DNA of 64,000 nt from Enterovirga rhinocerotis (GCF_004363955.1 NZ_SNZR01000011.1:806001-870000); one strand, 5' to 3'; positions 1 through 8,003 are shown, numbered from the stretch's first letter. Numbers and translations are program-made. The notes: generated by a model from the letters alone, not told the origin.

Positions 1-341
1 AGCGTGCCGGGCGGCGGCGGATCGGCGCTGGGTGAGGACCCCGTCTTGCGCGGGCGCGGGGTCAGATGCGGGACCGCTCCGGCCACGAACGTGCCGGCTC
101 CGATCCGCGCTTCGGCGAAGCCGTCGGCGATCAGCATCTCGAAGGCCGCGACGGCGGCCGCGCGCGAGAGGCCGAGGCGCGCGGCGAGATCGCGCGTCGT
201 CGGCAACTTGGCACCCGGCGGCAGCGTTCCGGCCTCGATCAGCCGTCGGACCGCTTCGTAGAGAGCCGCCGCGCGCGGGCCGCTCTGTGGAAGGACGGGG
301 ATCAGGGCCGACCAATCGGCTGGATTGGTCTTCGATTTCAT
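1..341 (-). CDS. MocR-type GntR transcriptional regulator, N-terminal part only
   Basis: The reverse strand encodes about 113 residues from an ATG at 341 and runs off the left window edge. The visible part is a winged-helix GntR domain: a basic stretch, then a helix-turn-helix around residues 27-75 with LPTTRDLAARLGLSR and the usual IGAGTFVA wing. An Ala/Pro-rich linker follows, typical of MocR proteins, whose C-terminal aminotransferase-like PLP-binding domain would lie outside the window. It is transcribed away from the flavin-barrel gene at 414, the common layout for MocR/PdxR regulators and the pyridoxine-related gene they control. The MocR subclass is inferred from the linker and the neighbour; plain GntR is possible. 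Confidence 0.75.
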   Translation of the reverse strand, partial: MKSKTNPADWSALIPVLPQSGPRAAALYEAVRRLIEAGTLPPGAKLPTTRDLAARLGLSRAAAVAAFEMLIADGFAEARIGAGTFVAGAVPHLTPRPRKTGSSPSADPPPPGT

Positions 342-369
342 CGGCTGATTGGACCTATTCCAAGCCAAT
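315..369. promoter_or_regulatory. Direct repeats between MocR-type regulator and flavin-barrel gene
   Basis: Two near-identical copies of ATCGGCTG(G)ATTGG lie at 315-330 and 340-355, in the same orientation with a 25-base period. A shorter inverted copy (CCAAGCCAAT) ends near 369. MocR/PdxR regulators often bind direct repeats in the divergent intergenic region, so this is a candidate operator. The first copy lies within the predicted regulator start region, which would suit autoregulation. Binding is inferred. Confidence 0.4.
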
Positions 370-413
370 GTAGTCGCCGATCCTCAGCTCGTCACTTTCC
401 GAAAGGCTATGCG

Positions 414-1154
414 ATGTCAGACGGCGTCGTCGGTTCCGACAGTTTCCCGGTCACGGCGCGCAATCGCGTCAAGCGGATGCACGAGCGCGGTCGCTACGAC
501 CGGCGCGACGTCTATGCGATCGTCGATGCCGGCTTCCTGTGCCATGTCGCCTATACGATCGAGGGCCAGCCCTATTGCACGCCGACGATCCATTGGCGGG
601 ACGGGGACATGCTGTACTGGCACGGCTCATCGGCCAGCCGCATGCTCCGCCATCTGAAGGCGGGGACGCCTGCCTGCCTGACGGTGTCGCATCTCGACGG
701 GCTCGTCCTGGCGCGATCCGGCTTCAATCATTCGGCCAGTTACCGGGCCGCCATGTGCTTCGGCACCGCTCGACTCGTCGACGATCCGGCGGAGAAGGCC
801 GCCGCTGTCGACGCTCTGATCGACCGCTACTATCCGGGTCGTTCGAAGGACCTGCGCGCGATCTCGGCGCAGGAGACGAAGGCGACCACGGTGATCGGCA
901 TGCGGATCGACGACGCCTCGGCGAAGGTGCGCGCGAAGGGCGTCGCCGACGACGAGGAGGATTATGACCATCCGGTCTGGGCCGGCGTCATCCCCGTCCG
1001 GACCGTCATCGGCGAGGAGGAGCCTTGCCCGCGCCTGCTGCCCGACATGGCAGCGCCGGAGGGCATCGCCGCCTATCGGGCAGGCCGGCGCCTCGACGAA
1101 GCGCTGCTCGAGACGCAGGCGCGATACGAGGGCACCGAGCCGCTCGCCTTCTGA
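414..1154 (+). CDS. Pyridoxamine 5'-phosphate oxidase-family FMN-binding protein
   Basis: This 246-residue cytosolic protein belongs to the FMN-binding split-barrel superfamily in the NimA/flavin-nucleotide-binding branch. The N-terminal half has the barrel signature: VKRMHERGRYDRRDVYAIVDAG, then GQPYCTPTIHWRDGDMLYWHGS and the SRMLRHLKAG stretch that contacts flavin phosphate in relatives. The start at 414 leaves room for the divergent regulatory region; an upstream in-frame extension to 66 would run through that region and is unlikely. The substrate is unknown. The divergent MocR-type regulator suggests a link to B6 vitamers or another amine, but that is inference. Confidence 0.8.
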   Translation: MSDGVVGSDSFPVTARNRVKRMHERGRYDRRDVYAIVDAGFLCHVAYTIEGQPYCTPTIHWRDGDMLYWHGSSASRMLRHLKAGTPACLTVSHLDGLVLARSGFNHSASYRAAMCFGTARLVDDPAEKAAAVDALIDRYYPGRSKDLRAISAQETKATTVIGMRIDDASAKVRAKGVADDEEDYDHPVWAGVIPVRTVIGEEEPCPRLLPDMAAPEGIAAYRAGRRLDEALLETQARYEGTEPLAF

Positions 1155-1158
1155 CGCC

Positions 1159-1686
1159 TCAGCTCAGCTTTTCCGCGATCCCGGCGAGGATCGGGTCGCT
1201 GACGCCGAGCTCGATCAGCCGTGCATGGGTCGAGCGCACATAGTCCGGATTGGCGCCGGACATGCCGACGCCCTGGTGGACGAGGCGGATGAGGTCTTCG
1301 AAGGGCAGCCGCCCCGCATATTGGGCGTGGCGGCGGTCGGCCACATAGGTGACGGCGCGCACGTCGCGGCCGTCGTCGAGGCGGATGCGGACCAGCCGCT
1401 CCAGATACACGGCCGTGGCCTGCTCGCGCTCGCGCAGATAGGCGAGCGTCGCCTCGCGGTGCCCGGCCTCGACGCGGAAGGCGAGGCCGCGGCAGCGCCC
1501 GCCGCGGTCGAGACCGAGGACGAGGCCCGGCGCCTCGGGCGTGCCGCGATGGACATGCGAGAAGATGCAGAGCGAGCGGTGATAGCCGTGCAGGCTCGCG
1601 CGATGCTGCTCGACATGGTCGAAGCCCGGCCGCCACATCAGCGATCCGTAGCCGAAGACCCAAAGATCGCCGCACTCTGCGGTCAT
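1159..1686 (-). CDS. ChaC-like gamma-glutamylcyclotransferase
   Basis: This 175-residue protein carries the family signature near its N-terminus (VFGYGSLMWRPGF, about residues 10-22) and the conserved Glu region YLREREQ (about 83-89). These identify the ChaC/GGCT branch that cleaves glutathione to 5-oxoproline and Cys-Gly. The length fits the family. It is convergent with the flavin-barrel gene, with only four bases between the stops, and divergent from the DUF2125 gene. Glutathione as substrate is known for the family but not shown here. Confidence 0.88.
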   Translation of the reverse strand: MTAECGDLWVFGYGSLMWRPGFDHVEQHRASLHGYHRSLCIFSHVHRGTPEAPGLVLGLDRGGRCRGLAFRVEAGHREATLAYLREREQATAVYLERLVRIRLDDGRDVRAVTYVADRRHAQYAGRLPFEDLIRLVHQGVGMSGANPDYVRSTHARLIELGVSDPILAGIAEKLS

Positions 1687-1780
1687 CGCGTTCGCCTTGT
1701 GCGGCAGGCCGAACCCGGCCTCGCCATCTCGGGGCCGCGGCGCTACCAGCTTGCGCGACCGAACTCAACAGGAACATGCC

Positions 1781-2806
1781 GTGCCGGCAGATGCCTCGAC
1801 ACCGTCCCGCCGCCGCTGGGGCCTTTATCTCCCGGTGGTGCTTCTCGGCCTGCTGGTCGTCGCCTGGAGCGGGGGCTGGTTCTTCGTGCGGGAGCGCGTG
1901 AAGAGCGGTCTCGACGAATGGATCGGCAAGGAGGCGACGGCGGGGCGACGCTGGACCTGCGCCGATCGCAGCATCACAGGCTATCCCTTCCGGATCGAGA
2001 TCCGATGCGCCGATTTCACGGTCGAGCGCCCCGATGTCCGCGCCTCGATCGGCCCGCTCCTCGTCGTCGCGCAGGTCTACCGGCCGCGCCACGTGATCGC
2101 CGAGGCGAAAGGGCCGCTGAACCTCACGGCGGGGCCGAACCGGGTCGAGGGCGGCTGGAAACTCCTCCAGGCCAGCGTCCTGACGGCGCCGGGCGGCTTC
2201 GACCTCCTGTCCATCGTCGCCGACGAGCCTGCGGTTTCCGTCAGCCAGCCGGGCAGGGCGAGCGTCGATCTCTCCTCGAAGCGCTTCGAGGGCCATCTGC
2301 GGCCCCATCCGGGCGAGCGGACGACGATGGACCTCGCCTGGACGTCGAAGGCTGCCGTCATTCCGGGCCTCAACGAGATCCTCGGCGGCGCCGAGCCGGT
2401 CGACACCGAGGTCCAGCTCTCGATCACGCAGACCGACGATCTGCCGGCTCGCCCGCTCCTCGCCGAGCTCGAGCGCTGGCGGGCGGCGGGCGGCCGCGCC
2501 ACGCTGAGCAAGCTCGTCGTGGTCAAGGGCCGCCAACGGATCGAGGGCGTCGGCCTCTTCGGCATCGATGCCGAGCATCGGCCGGAGGGCGTGCTCGACC
2601 TCCAGGCCGCCGGGCTCGGCGGCCTCCTGGGGCAGCTCGCCGGCGGTGGCGGCAGCCTTCTCGGCGCCATCCTCGGCGGCGGCAGGCCGCCGGAGGAGAA
2701 GGCGGATGGCCGGCTCAGGCGGCTGCCACAGGTCCGGCTTTCGGGCGGGCGGGTGATGCTGGGTCCGCTTCCGATCCCCGGCCTCCGGGTTCCTCCGCTC
2801 TATTGA
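1781..2806 (+). CDS. DUF2125 domain-containing membrane-anchored protein
   Basis: The protein has a short basic N-terminus, one membrane segment (YLPVVLLGLLVVAWSGGWFF, about residues 16-35) and a long periplasmic domain starting WTCADRSITGYPFRIEIRC, which is the DUF2125 signature found in Alphaproteobacteria. Function is not known. I chose the GTG at 1781 because AGGAA lies eight bases upstream and the protein then opens with a normal anchor. A longer form from 1697 is open but its extra residues look non-coding. Its last 92 bases overlap the end of trpE(G) on the opposite strand. Confidence 0.75.
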   Translation: MPADASTPSRRRWGLYLPVVLLGLLVVAWSGGWFFVRERVKSGLDEWIGKEATAGRRWTCADRSITGYPFRIEIRCADFTVERPDVRASIGPLLVVAQVYRPRHVIAEAKGPLNLTAGPNRVEGGWKLLQASVLTAPGGFDLLSIVADEPAVSVSQPGRASVDLSSKRFEGHLRPHPGERTTMDLAWTSKAAVIPGLNEILGGAEPVDTEVQLSITQTDDLPARPLLAELERWRAAGGRATLSKLVVVKGRQRIEGVGLFGIDAEHRPEGVLDLQAAGLGGLLGQLAGGGGSLLGAILGGGRPPEEKADGRLRRLPQVRLSGGRVMLGPLPIPGLRVPPLY

Positions 2807-4982
2807 GCGGGGCCCGGCCCGCGAGGAGCCTCTCGACCACCCGCGCCAGGAGCAGCATGCCGCCGTCGCCCCGCGCCGAGAGGATCGATTCGGGGTGGAA
2901 CTGGACGGCGGCGATCGGCAGGCTCTCGTGCTCGATCGCCATGACGACGCCGTCATCGGTGCGCGCCACGACGCGGATGTCCTTCGGCACGGTGCCGTCC
3001 CGCGCGTGGAGCGAGTGGTAGCGCCCGACGAGAAGCCGCTCCGGCAGGCCCCCGAAGATGCGCGAGTCCGGATCGAGCGTGATCTCGGAGGCCTTGCCGT
3101 GGACCGGCACGGCGAGCTGGTCGAGGGCACCGCCGAAATGCTCGACGAGGCCCTGGAGCCCGAGGCAGACGCCGAAGATCGGCAGGTTCCGTTCGCGCAC
3201 GGCCGAGACGACTCGGCTGATGTCGAAATCGGCCGGGCAGCCCGGGCCGGGCGACAGCACGACGAGATCGGGCCGCATCCGGTCCAGCGCCGGGATCGCG
3301 TCGGTGTGGCGGAAGGTATGCACCTGCGCGCCCGTCTGGCGCAGGTAATCGGCGAGGTTGTGGACGAAGCTGTCCTCGAAATCGATGAGCAGCACGCGCC
3401 GTCCCTCGCCCGCGTGGCGGACGTCGATGGCGCCGTGGCCGGGCCTCGCATGGGCGCGGCCGGTGATGCTGGCGAGAAGAGCCGAGGCCTTCAGCGCGCA
3501 TTCCTGGTTCTCGGCCTCGGGATCGGAATCGTGCAGCAGGGTCGCGCCGGCCCGCACCTCCGCGACGCCGTCCTTGAGGCGCGCCGTGCGGATGGTGATG
3601 CCGGTATCGAGATTGCCGTCGAAGGTCAGGCGCCCGATCGCGCCCGCATACCAGCGGCGCGAGGAGCGCTCGTTCCGCTCGATGAAATCCATCGCCCAGG
3701 ATTTCGGCGCCCCGGTGACGGTGACGGCCCAGGCATGGGTGAGGAAGGCGTCGAGCGCGTCCATCTCGGGACGCAGCAGCCCTTCGACATGGTCGACCGT
3801 GTGGAACAGGCGCGAATAGGTCTCGATCTGCCTTCGCGCCAGCACCTTCACCGAGCCCGGCTCGCAGATGCGCGCCTTGTCGTTCCGGTCGACGTCGGTG
3901 CACATCGTCAGCTCAGCCTCGTCCTTGGCAGAGGCGAGAAGGGTGCGGATCTGGTCCGCATCCTCGAAGGCGTCGCGGCCGCGGGCGATGGTGCCGGAGA
4001 TCGGGCAGGTCTCGACCCGCGAGCCGCGCACCCGCACATACATCTCAGGCGAGGCGCCGACGAGGAACTCGCCCTCGCCGAGATTGATCAGGCAGCCATA
4101 GGGCGCCGGGTTCGCCGCCGTCAGCCGCTCGAAGACCTCGGAGGGCTGGTCGGGGCAGGAGGCGCGGAAGACCTGGCCGGGCACGACCTCGAACAGGTCG
4201 CCGCGCTCGAAGGATTCCTTCGCGTGCCGCACAGTGGCGGCATATTCACCCGGCCCGTGGTCGCAATCGGCCGCGATCGGCGCGCCGACGACATAGGGCG
4301 CCTCGGGATTATCGCGCGGCAGGCCCTCCGTCGAGGCCCCGCCCACGGCGAAAACGTAGGTGCGCCGTTCGGCGGTGCGGCGGGCATGGTCGACGATCAG
4401 AAGCTCGTCGGGCAGGTACAGCACGAGTTCGCGGGCGTCGGCGGGCCGCGGGATGCGGCGTTCGACCGGCTCGAACTGGAAGGCGAGATCGTAGGCGAAG
4501 GCGCCGTAGAGGCCGAGCTGGTCGTCCTCGCGGCTGCCGAAGAGTTCGCGCAAGGCCCGCACCACAGAGAAGATCGAGGGCTGCCGGCTCCGCTCCTCCT
4601 CGCTGAAGCCGCCGGGCGAGGGGACGACCTCGCCGGAGACGGCCAGCGCTGTCGACTCGAGCCCCGTGATGTCCAGATGGCGCGAGAGTGCCTCTGCGAC
4701 GGCCGGGACCAGCACCGCGCCGCGCGCGTTCAGGGCCTCGATCGAAAAGCGCCTTTCGGTCGCCGTGAAGACGAGCGGCGGGTCGGAAAAGCCCATGTCC
4801 CAGCGGGTGTAGCGGCCCGGTGCCTCCATGCCCGAGGAGAACAGGACGCCGCGCCGCGTATCGAGCCGGCGGGTCAGCGCCTCGCAGGTATGGCCGTAGG
4901 GGAGCGCCGTCGCCGTGACGGCGATCTCGACGCCGCCGGTCGTGCGGTAGCGATGGTGCTGGGGATCGGGAAGAGGAGCCAT
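2715..4982 (-). CDS. trpEG: Fused anthranilate synthase TrpE(G)
   Basis: This 755-residue protein combines both anthranilate synthase subunits, the arrangement typical of rhizobia. Residues 1 to about 520 are the chorismate-binding TrpE part (GCLINLGEGEFLVGASPEMY, PISGTIARGRD, GAIGRLTFDGNLDTGITIRT). After a short linker, residues from about 545 form the TrpG glutamine amidotransferase (LLIDFEDSFVHNLADYLRQ, the nucleophile Cys in IFGVCLGLQG, and VQFHPES). The enzyme converts chorismate and glutamine to anthranilate in tryptophan synthesis. A Trp-codon leader peptide precedes it. The C-terminal tail after VERLL is low-complexity and overlaps the DUF2125 gene antisense. Confidence 0.95.
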   Translation of the reverse strand: MAPLPDPQHHRYRTTGGVEIAVTATALPYGHTCEALTRRLDTRRGVLFSSGMEAPGRYTRWDMGFSDPPLVFTATERRFSIEALNARGAVLVPAVAEALSRHLDITGLESTALAVSGEVVPSPGGFSEEERSRQPSIFSVVRALRELFGSREDDQLGLYGAFAYDLAFQFEPVERRIPRPADARELVLYLPDELLIVDHARRTAERRTYVFAVGGASTEGLPRDNPEAPYVVGAPIAADCDHGPGEYAATVRHAKESFERGDLFEVVPGQVFRASCPDQPSEVFERLTAANPAPYGCLINLGEGEFLVGASPEMYVRVRGSRVETCPISGTIARGRDAFEDADQIRTLLASAKDEAELTMCTDVDRNDKARICEPGSVKVLARRQIETYSRLFHTVDHVEGLLRPEMDALDAFLTHAWAVTVTGAPKSWAMDFIERNERSSRRWYAGAIGRLTFDGNLDTGITIRTARLKDGVAEVRAGATLLHDSDPEAENQECALKASALLASITGRAHARPGHGAIDVRHAGEGRRVLLIDFEDSFVHNLADYLRQTGAQVHTFRHTDAIPALDRMRPDLVVLSPGPGCPADFDISRVVSAVRERNLPIFGVCLGLQGLVEHFGGALDQLAVPVHGKASEITLDPDSRIFGGLPERLLVGRYHSLHARDGTVPKDIRVVARTDDGVVMAIEHESLPIAAVQFHPESILSARGDGGMLLLARVVERLLAGRAPLNRAEEPGGRGSEADPASPARPKAGPVAAA

Positions 4983-5137
4983 GGAAGCCTCGTGAACGTG
5001 CTGCGCTCAGGAGGCGGTCCGGGCTGTCTGCGCATAGGACCTCGACCGCCTCCACGAGGGGCAGCCGGGTTGCAATATCCGGCACGCCCCTAGACGGGGC
5101 GCCACCACCTCGATGCGAGAGTCAGCTCGTTGCGCAT
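4983..5137 (-). promoter_or_regulatory. trp leader region and attenuator upstream of trpE(G)
   Basis: The transcribed leader contains the small Trp-codon ORF (5137-5090), then inverted repeats. A GCCCC/GGGGC hairpin (5100-5086) spans the leader stop codon. A ten-base perfect stem (GACCGCCTCC/GGAGGCGGTC, 5053-5044 with 5019-5010) lies just before the trpE start. Partly alternative pairings are visible between them. This is the layout of ribosome-mediated attenuation known for rhizobial trpE(G). The last stem has no strong U-tract in the transcript, so termination may need more than the hairpin, or the stem may act on translation. Confidence 0.7.
5090..5137 (-). CDS. trpL: trp operon leader peptide with tandem Trp codons
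   Basis: A 16-codon reading frame encodes MRNELTLASRWWRPV and stops at TAG. The two consecutive TGG codons sit just before the hairpin sequence, as required for tryptophan-sensing attenuation. It lies 107 bases upstream of the trpE(G) start in the same orientation. Rhizobial trpL peptides have the same build (a short peptide with WW or WWW near the end), and in Sinorhizobium the released leader RNA and peptide also act in trans. Whether that holds here is inference. Confidence 0.75.
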   Translation of the reverse strand: MRNELTLASRWWRPV

Positions 5138-5460
5138 GTCAGGACAGATGGCAGGGACGCGCGCCGCCGTCAATCGGGTCGGCCCTTCGCCCTCATGGCG
5201 AGCGGCACGACGCGTCGGTGCGGCTCCTAGATTGCTTCGCTGCGCTCGCAAAGACGGATTGGCGCTTTCGCTCTCCAGAGGCGCTCGGCAGATCGAGCGG
5301 CGGCGTTCCGGCGTCCGCCCTCCCGTCTTTGCGAGCGCAGCGAAGCAATCCAGCCTGTCCGGTGTTTCGGCGGCGCTGCTTCTCCTCCTCGCAACGACGA
5401 CGCGGCCGCGGTTCAGGCACGAGCATTGCTACGGCCGAGCCCGATATCACCGGAGGCTCC
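5138..5460. other. Intergenic stretch between trp leader and binding-protein gene
   Basis: No credible gene is present in these 323 bases. They hold the trp promoter region on the reverse strand, a pair of inverted palindromic repeats (5231-5349), and a short leader before the binding-protein gene. Open frames crossing it are repeat- and GC-driven. Confidence 0.6.
5231..5349. repeat. Pair of inverted dispersed palindromic repeats
   Basis: A 27-base unit beginning ATTGCTTCGCTGCGCTCGCA at 5231-5257 recurs as an exact reverse complement at 5323-5349, separated by 65 bases. Degenerate copies of the same unit lie after the next gene (7091-7182). This is a REP/BIME-like intergenic element; no mobility gene is nearby. 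Confidence 0.8.
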
Positions 5461-7050
5461 ATGCGCCGTTCGATCTTCCTTGCCGCCGCTCTCGCCATCT
5501 CCGTCGGCACCGCCCAGGCCGAGAGCGTCATCCGATACGGGATCTCTCTCGCCGACATCCCGCTAACCGCAGGCCAGCCCGACCGCGGGGCGGGCGCCTA
5601 CCAGTTCACCGGATACACGATCTACGATCCGCTGGTCGCATGGGAGATGAACGTGGCCGACCGGCCCGGCAAGCTGGTGCCCGGCCTCGCGACCTCATGG
5701 GTGGTGGACGAGGCCGACAAGACACGTTGGCGCTTCACGCTGCGTCCCGGGGTCAAGTTCCACGACGGCTCCGCCTTCGATGCGGATGCCGTGATCTGGA
5801 ACCTCGACAAGGTGCTCAAGGACGACGCGCCTCATTTCGACAAGAGGCAGGCGGCGCAGGTGCGCCCGCGCCTGCCCTCCGTGAAGAGCTACGCCAAGCT
5901 CGACGCGATGACCGTCGAGATCACGACGAAGGAGGTCGATTCCTTCTTCCCGTACCAGATGCTCTGGTTCCTGGTCTCGAGCCCGACCCAGTACGAGAAG
6001 GTCGGGCGCGATTGGGACAAGTTCGCGTACCAGCCTTCCGGCACCGGGCCGTTCCGGCTGACGCGCCTCGTGCCTCGCGAACTCGCAGAACTGACGAAGA
6101 ACGCCGAATACTGGGACAAATCTCGCCTCGCCAAGGTCGATAAACTGCTCCTGGTGCCCCTTCCGGAAGCATTGCAGCGCTCGAATGCGCTCCTCGCCGG
6201 CCAGGTCGACCTCATCGAGGCGCCCGCGCCCGATACCCTGCCGCGGCTCAAGGAGCGCGGGATGCGGATCGTCCAGAACGTCACGCCGCATGTCTGGAAC
6301 TACCATCTGTCGACGATCGAGGGCTCGCCCTGGACCGACATCCGGCTTCGCAAGGCCCTCAATCTCGCCATCGACCGCCAGGGGATCGCGGACCACCTCC
6401 TCAACGGCCTCGCGCAGCCGGCCAAGGGGCAGGTCGACTCGGCGAGCCCGTGGTTCGGCAAGCCGTCGTTCGAGCTGAGGTTCGACCTCGACGAAGCGAA
6501 GAGGCTCGTCGCCGAGGCCGGCTACTCCCCCGCCAAGCCGCTCAAGACCACATTCGCCATCGCGCAAGGCGGCACGGGGCAGATGCAATCCATTCCGATG
6601 AACGAGGCGATCCAGCAGAACCTGCGGGATATCGGGATCGAGGTCGACTTCCGTATCGTCGAGCTCGAGACCCTGTACAATTACTGGCGCCAGGGCGCGA
6701 AGAACCCGGCCCTGACGGGCGTGACCGCGAACAACGTCGCCTACGTCACCTCGGACCCGCTCTATGCGATCGTGCGCTTCTTCCATTCCGGCCAGATCAA
6801 CCCGGTCGGCGTGAACTGGGGCTACTACAAGAACGAGAAGGTCGATGCCTGGATCGACGAGGCCAAGCGCAGCTTCGACGTCGCGAAGCAGGACGAACTC
6901 CTCGCCAAGGCGCATGCCCAGGTCGTGGACGACGCGGTGCTCGTCTGGGTCGTGCACGACACCAACCCGCACGCCCTGTCGCCGAAGGTGAAGTCCTTCA
7001 TCCAGGCCCAGCACTGGTTCCAGGACCTCACGACGATCGGTCTCGACTGA
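5461..7050 (+). CDS. Family-5 (peptide/nickel-type) ABC transporter substrate-binding protein
   Basis: This 529-residue periplasmic protein starts with a clear Sec signal peptide (MRRSIFLAAALAISVGTAQA). It continues with the SBP_bac_5 fold: WRFTLRPGVKFHDGSAFDADAVIWNLDKV near residues 90-120, later YQPSGTGPFRLTR and IRLRKALNLAIDRQGIADHLLNG. Such proteins bind oligopeptides, nickel chelates, glutathione or opines. No permease or ATPase gene adjoins it, so it is an orphan binding protein in this window and its ligand cannot be assigned. Palindromic repeats lie on both sides of the gene. Confidence 0.88.
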   Translation: MRRSIFLAAALAISVGTAQAESVIRYGISLADIPLTAGQPDRGAGAYQFTGYTIYDPLVAWEMNVADRPGKLVPGLATSWVVDEADKTRWRFTLRPGVKFHDGSAFDADAVIWNLDKVLKDDAPHFDKRQAAQVRPRLPSVKSYAKLDAMTVEITTKEVDSFFPYQMLWFLVSSPTQYEKVGRDWDKFAYQPSGTGPFRLTRLVPRELAELTKNAEYWDKSRLAKVDKLLLVPLPEALQRSNALLAGQVDLIEAPAPDTLPRLKERGMRIVQNVTPHVWNYHLSTIEGSPWTDIRLRKALNLAIDRQGIADHLLNGLAQPAKGQVDSASPWFGKPSFELRFDLDEAKRLVAEAGYSPAKPLKTTFAIAQGGTGQMQSIPMNEAIQQNLRDIGIEVDFRIVELETLYNYWRQGAKNPALTGVTANNVAYVTSDPLYAIVRFFHSGQINPVGVNWGYYKNEKVDAWIDEAKRSFDVAKQDELLAKAHAQVVDDAVLVWVVHDTNPHALSPKVKSFIQAQHWFQDLTTIGLD

Positions 7051-7090
7051 GCGAGCCGCCGGCGTCCGGGAGCTGCCGTCGCGCAAACGG

Positions 7091-7182
7091 CCGTCATTGC
7101 GAGCGCAGCGAAGCAACCCGGCCCACCGGCGCGCAGGCGAGCCCTGGATTGCTTCGTCGGCTCCGCCTCCTCGCAAGGACAG
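7091..7182. repeat. Imperfect inverted pair of the 5231-type palindromic repeat
   Basis: CCGTCATTGCGAGCGCAGCG starts at 7091 and matches the right-hand repeat at 5323 with small changes. A diverged reverse copy (GGATTGCTTCGTCGG) begins near 7146 and ends in TCGCAAGGACAG. The pair mirrors the one before the binding-protein gene. Confidence 0.7.
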
Positions 7183-7195
7183 CGCCACATCGAAC

Positions 7196-7251
7196 CCTCT
7201 CCCGTGGGAGAGGGCGGACTCGAGCGGCAGCCCGAGCCGGGTGAGGGAAGA
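7196..7251. repeat. Dispersed hairpin repeat of the CCCTCTCCC type
   Basis: A nine-base stem CCCTCTCCC/GGGAGAGGG with a two-base loop (7196-7215) is followed by GCGG and a GGGTGAGGGAAG end. The same general unit appears at 10766, inside uvrC and inside the Ugp permease gene. This is a short non-coding repeat common in high-GC proteobacteria. Confidence 0.65.
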
Positions 7252-7402
7252 AGCTAGTCGCTGGCTGCACCAACGGAATTGCAGGTAGGCGCTGTCGCGA
7301 GCGATGGTCCCATCCGACAATGGCAGATCAATGAACGTTCTGATGGCCAACTTTCACATGGCGAGCTAATTTGACTGTAAGGTGTCTATTCGGCGAAGCG
7401 CG

Positions 7403-7921
7403 ATGAATCGGACTGTCATTCATGAAATGCCACAGCCCCTTGGCCTGTTTGCAGGTGAGCTGTTCCTCCGAGGCAAGGAGTATCTTGACGCATTCGACGC
7501 GCTCACAGATGGAGTGACATTGAAGCATTATTATGCCGGATCATATCTTTTTTCGCACTCCTTAGAACTTCTGTTAAAGTCATTTCTTGCCGCGAACGAA
7601 GTAAGTAAAAAATCAATACGTAATTGCTTTGGGCATAATCTCGAGAAAATACTCAAGGGTTGTCAAGAAAGAAATCTCCCGAAAATAATCAATTTGGGTC
7701 AGTTTGTTAAGCACTATGATGAGATGAATCGGGATCACGATTTCCGTTATCCAACCGGCTACAACCTCACTGTACCTCGGCCGGCGGACTCTATTCGAGT
7801 GGCGCGGGCGCTTGAATCAGCTATCTTTGGCTTCGTCGCGTCGAAGAGAATGTCAGCAGAGCTGCAATTCTCCAGTGATACGCGGCACCTCAGGGGCGTG
7901 AAGGTGAGGTGGTCAGATTAA
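7403..7921 (+). CDS. Orphan HEPN-like domain protein of unknown function
   Basis: This 172-residue mostly helical protein is not one I can name firmly. Residues 44-110 (YAGSYLFSHSLELLLKSFLAAN, then RNCFGHNLEKILKGCQERN) resemble HEPN-fold proteins, and R73-N-x3-H78 fits the HEPN RNase motif R-[NDH]-x3-5-H. Many relatives keep only GH(N/D)LxK, so catalysis is uncertain. No nucleotidyltransferase partner adjoins it. Codon use is clearly AT-richer than all neighbours (AAA, ATA and AAT codons are frequent), a sign of transfer. The ATG at 7403 is chosen; an in-frame GTG at 7382 would add seven residues. A role in defence or a toxin-antitoxin pair is possible but unproven. Confidence 0.6.
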   Translation: MNRTVIHEMPQPLGLFAGELFLRGKEYLDAFDALTDGVTLKHYYAGSYLFSHSLELLLKSFLAANEVSKKSIRNCFGHNLEKILKGCQERNLPKIINLGQFVKHYDEMNRDHDFRYPTGYNLTVPRPADSIRVARALESAIFGFVASKRMSAELQFSSDTRHLRGVKVRWSD

Positions 7922-7927
7922 CTGAGG

Positions 7928-7960
7928 CCGCCCGCCAAATGGCCCTTTTTTGACGGGCGG
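7928..7960. terminator. Possible terminator hairpin between convergent genes
   Basis: CCGCCCG (7928-7934) and CGGGCGG (7954-7960) can pair around a 19-base loop that includes a T6 run. It lies between the convergent HEPN-like and ABC-F genes. The T run is in the loop, not after the stem, so this is weak. Confidence 0.3.
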
Positions 7961-8003
7961 ACGTCGGCTTGGGAGCCCGGTCGCCAAAACGCCCCGTTCC
8001 GCC

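Larger units (their letters stand above)
7051..7402. other. Intergenic stretch with repeats and a shift to AT-richer sequence
   Basis: No gene is supported in these 352 bases. The first part carries dispersed repeats (7091-7182 and 7196-7251). From about 7260 the sequence becomes visibly less GC-rich and continues so into the HEPN-like gene, which suggests a boundary of acquired DNA. Confidence 0.6.

Noticed and set aside
2895-5093. Long open frame on the + strand across trpE(G)
   Set aside because: It is antisense to a clear TrpE(G) gene, has no recognisable domain, and follows the high-GC third-position pattern of the real gene. The same holds for other long antisense frames, for example 10103-12109 (+) and 27502-30399 (-).
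7403-7921. HEPN/MNT toxin-antitoxin pair
   Set aside because: No nucleotidyltransferase-like gene is on either side, so a pair cannot be claimed.
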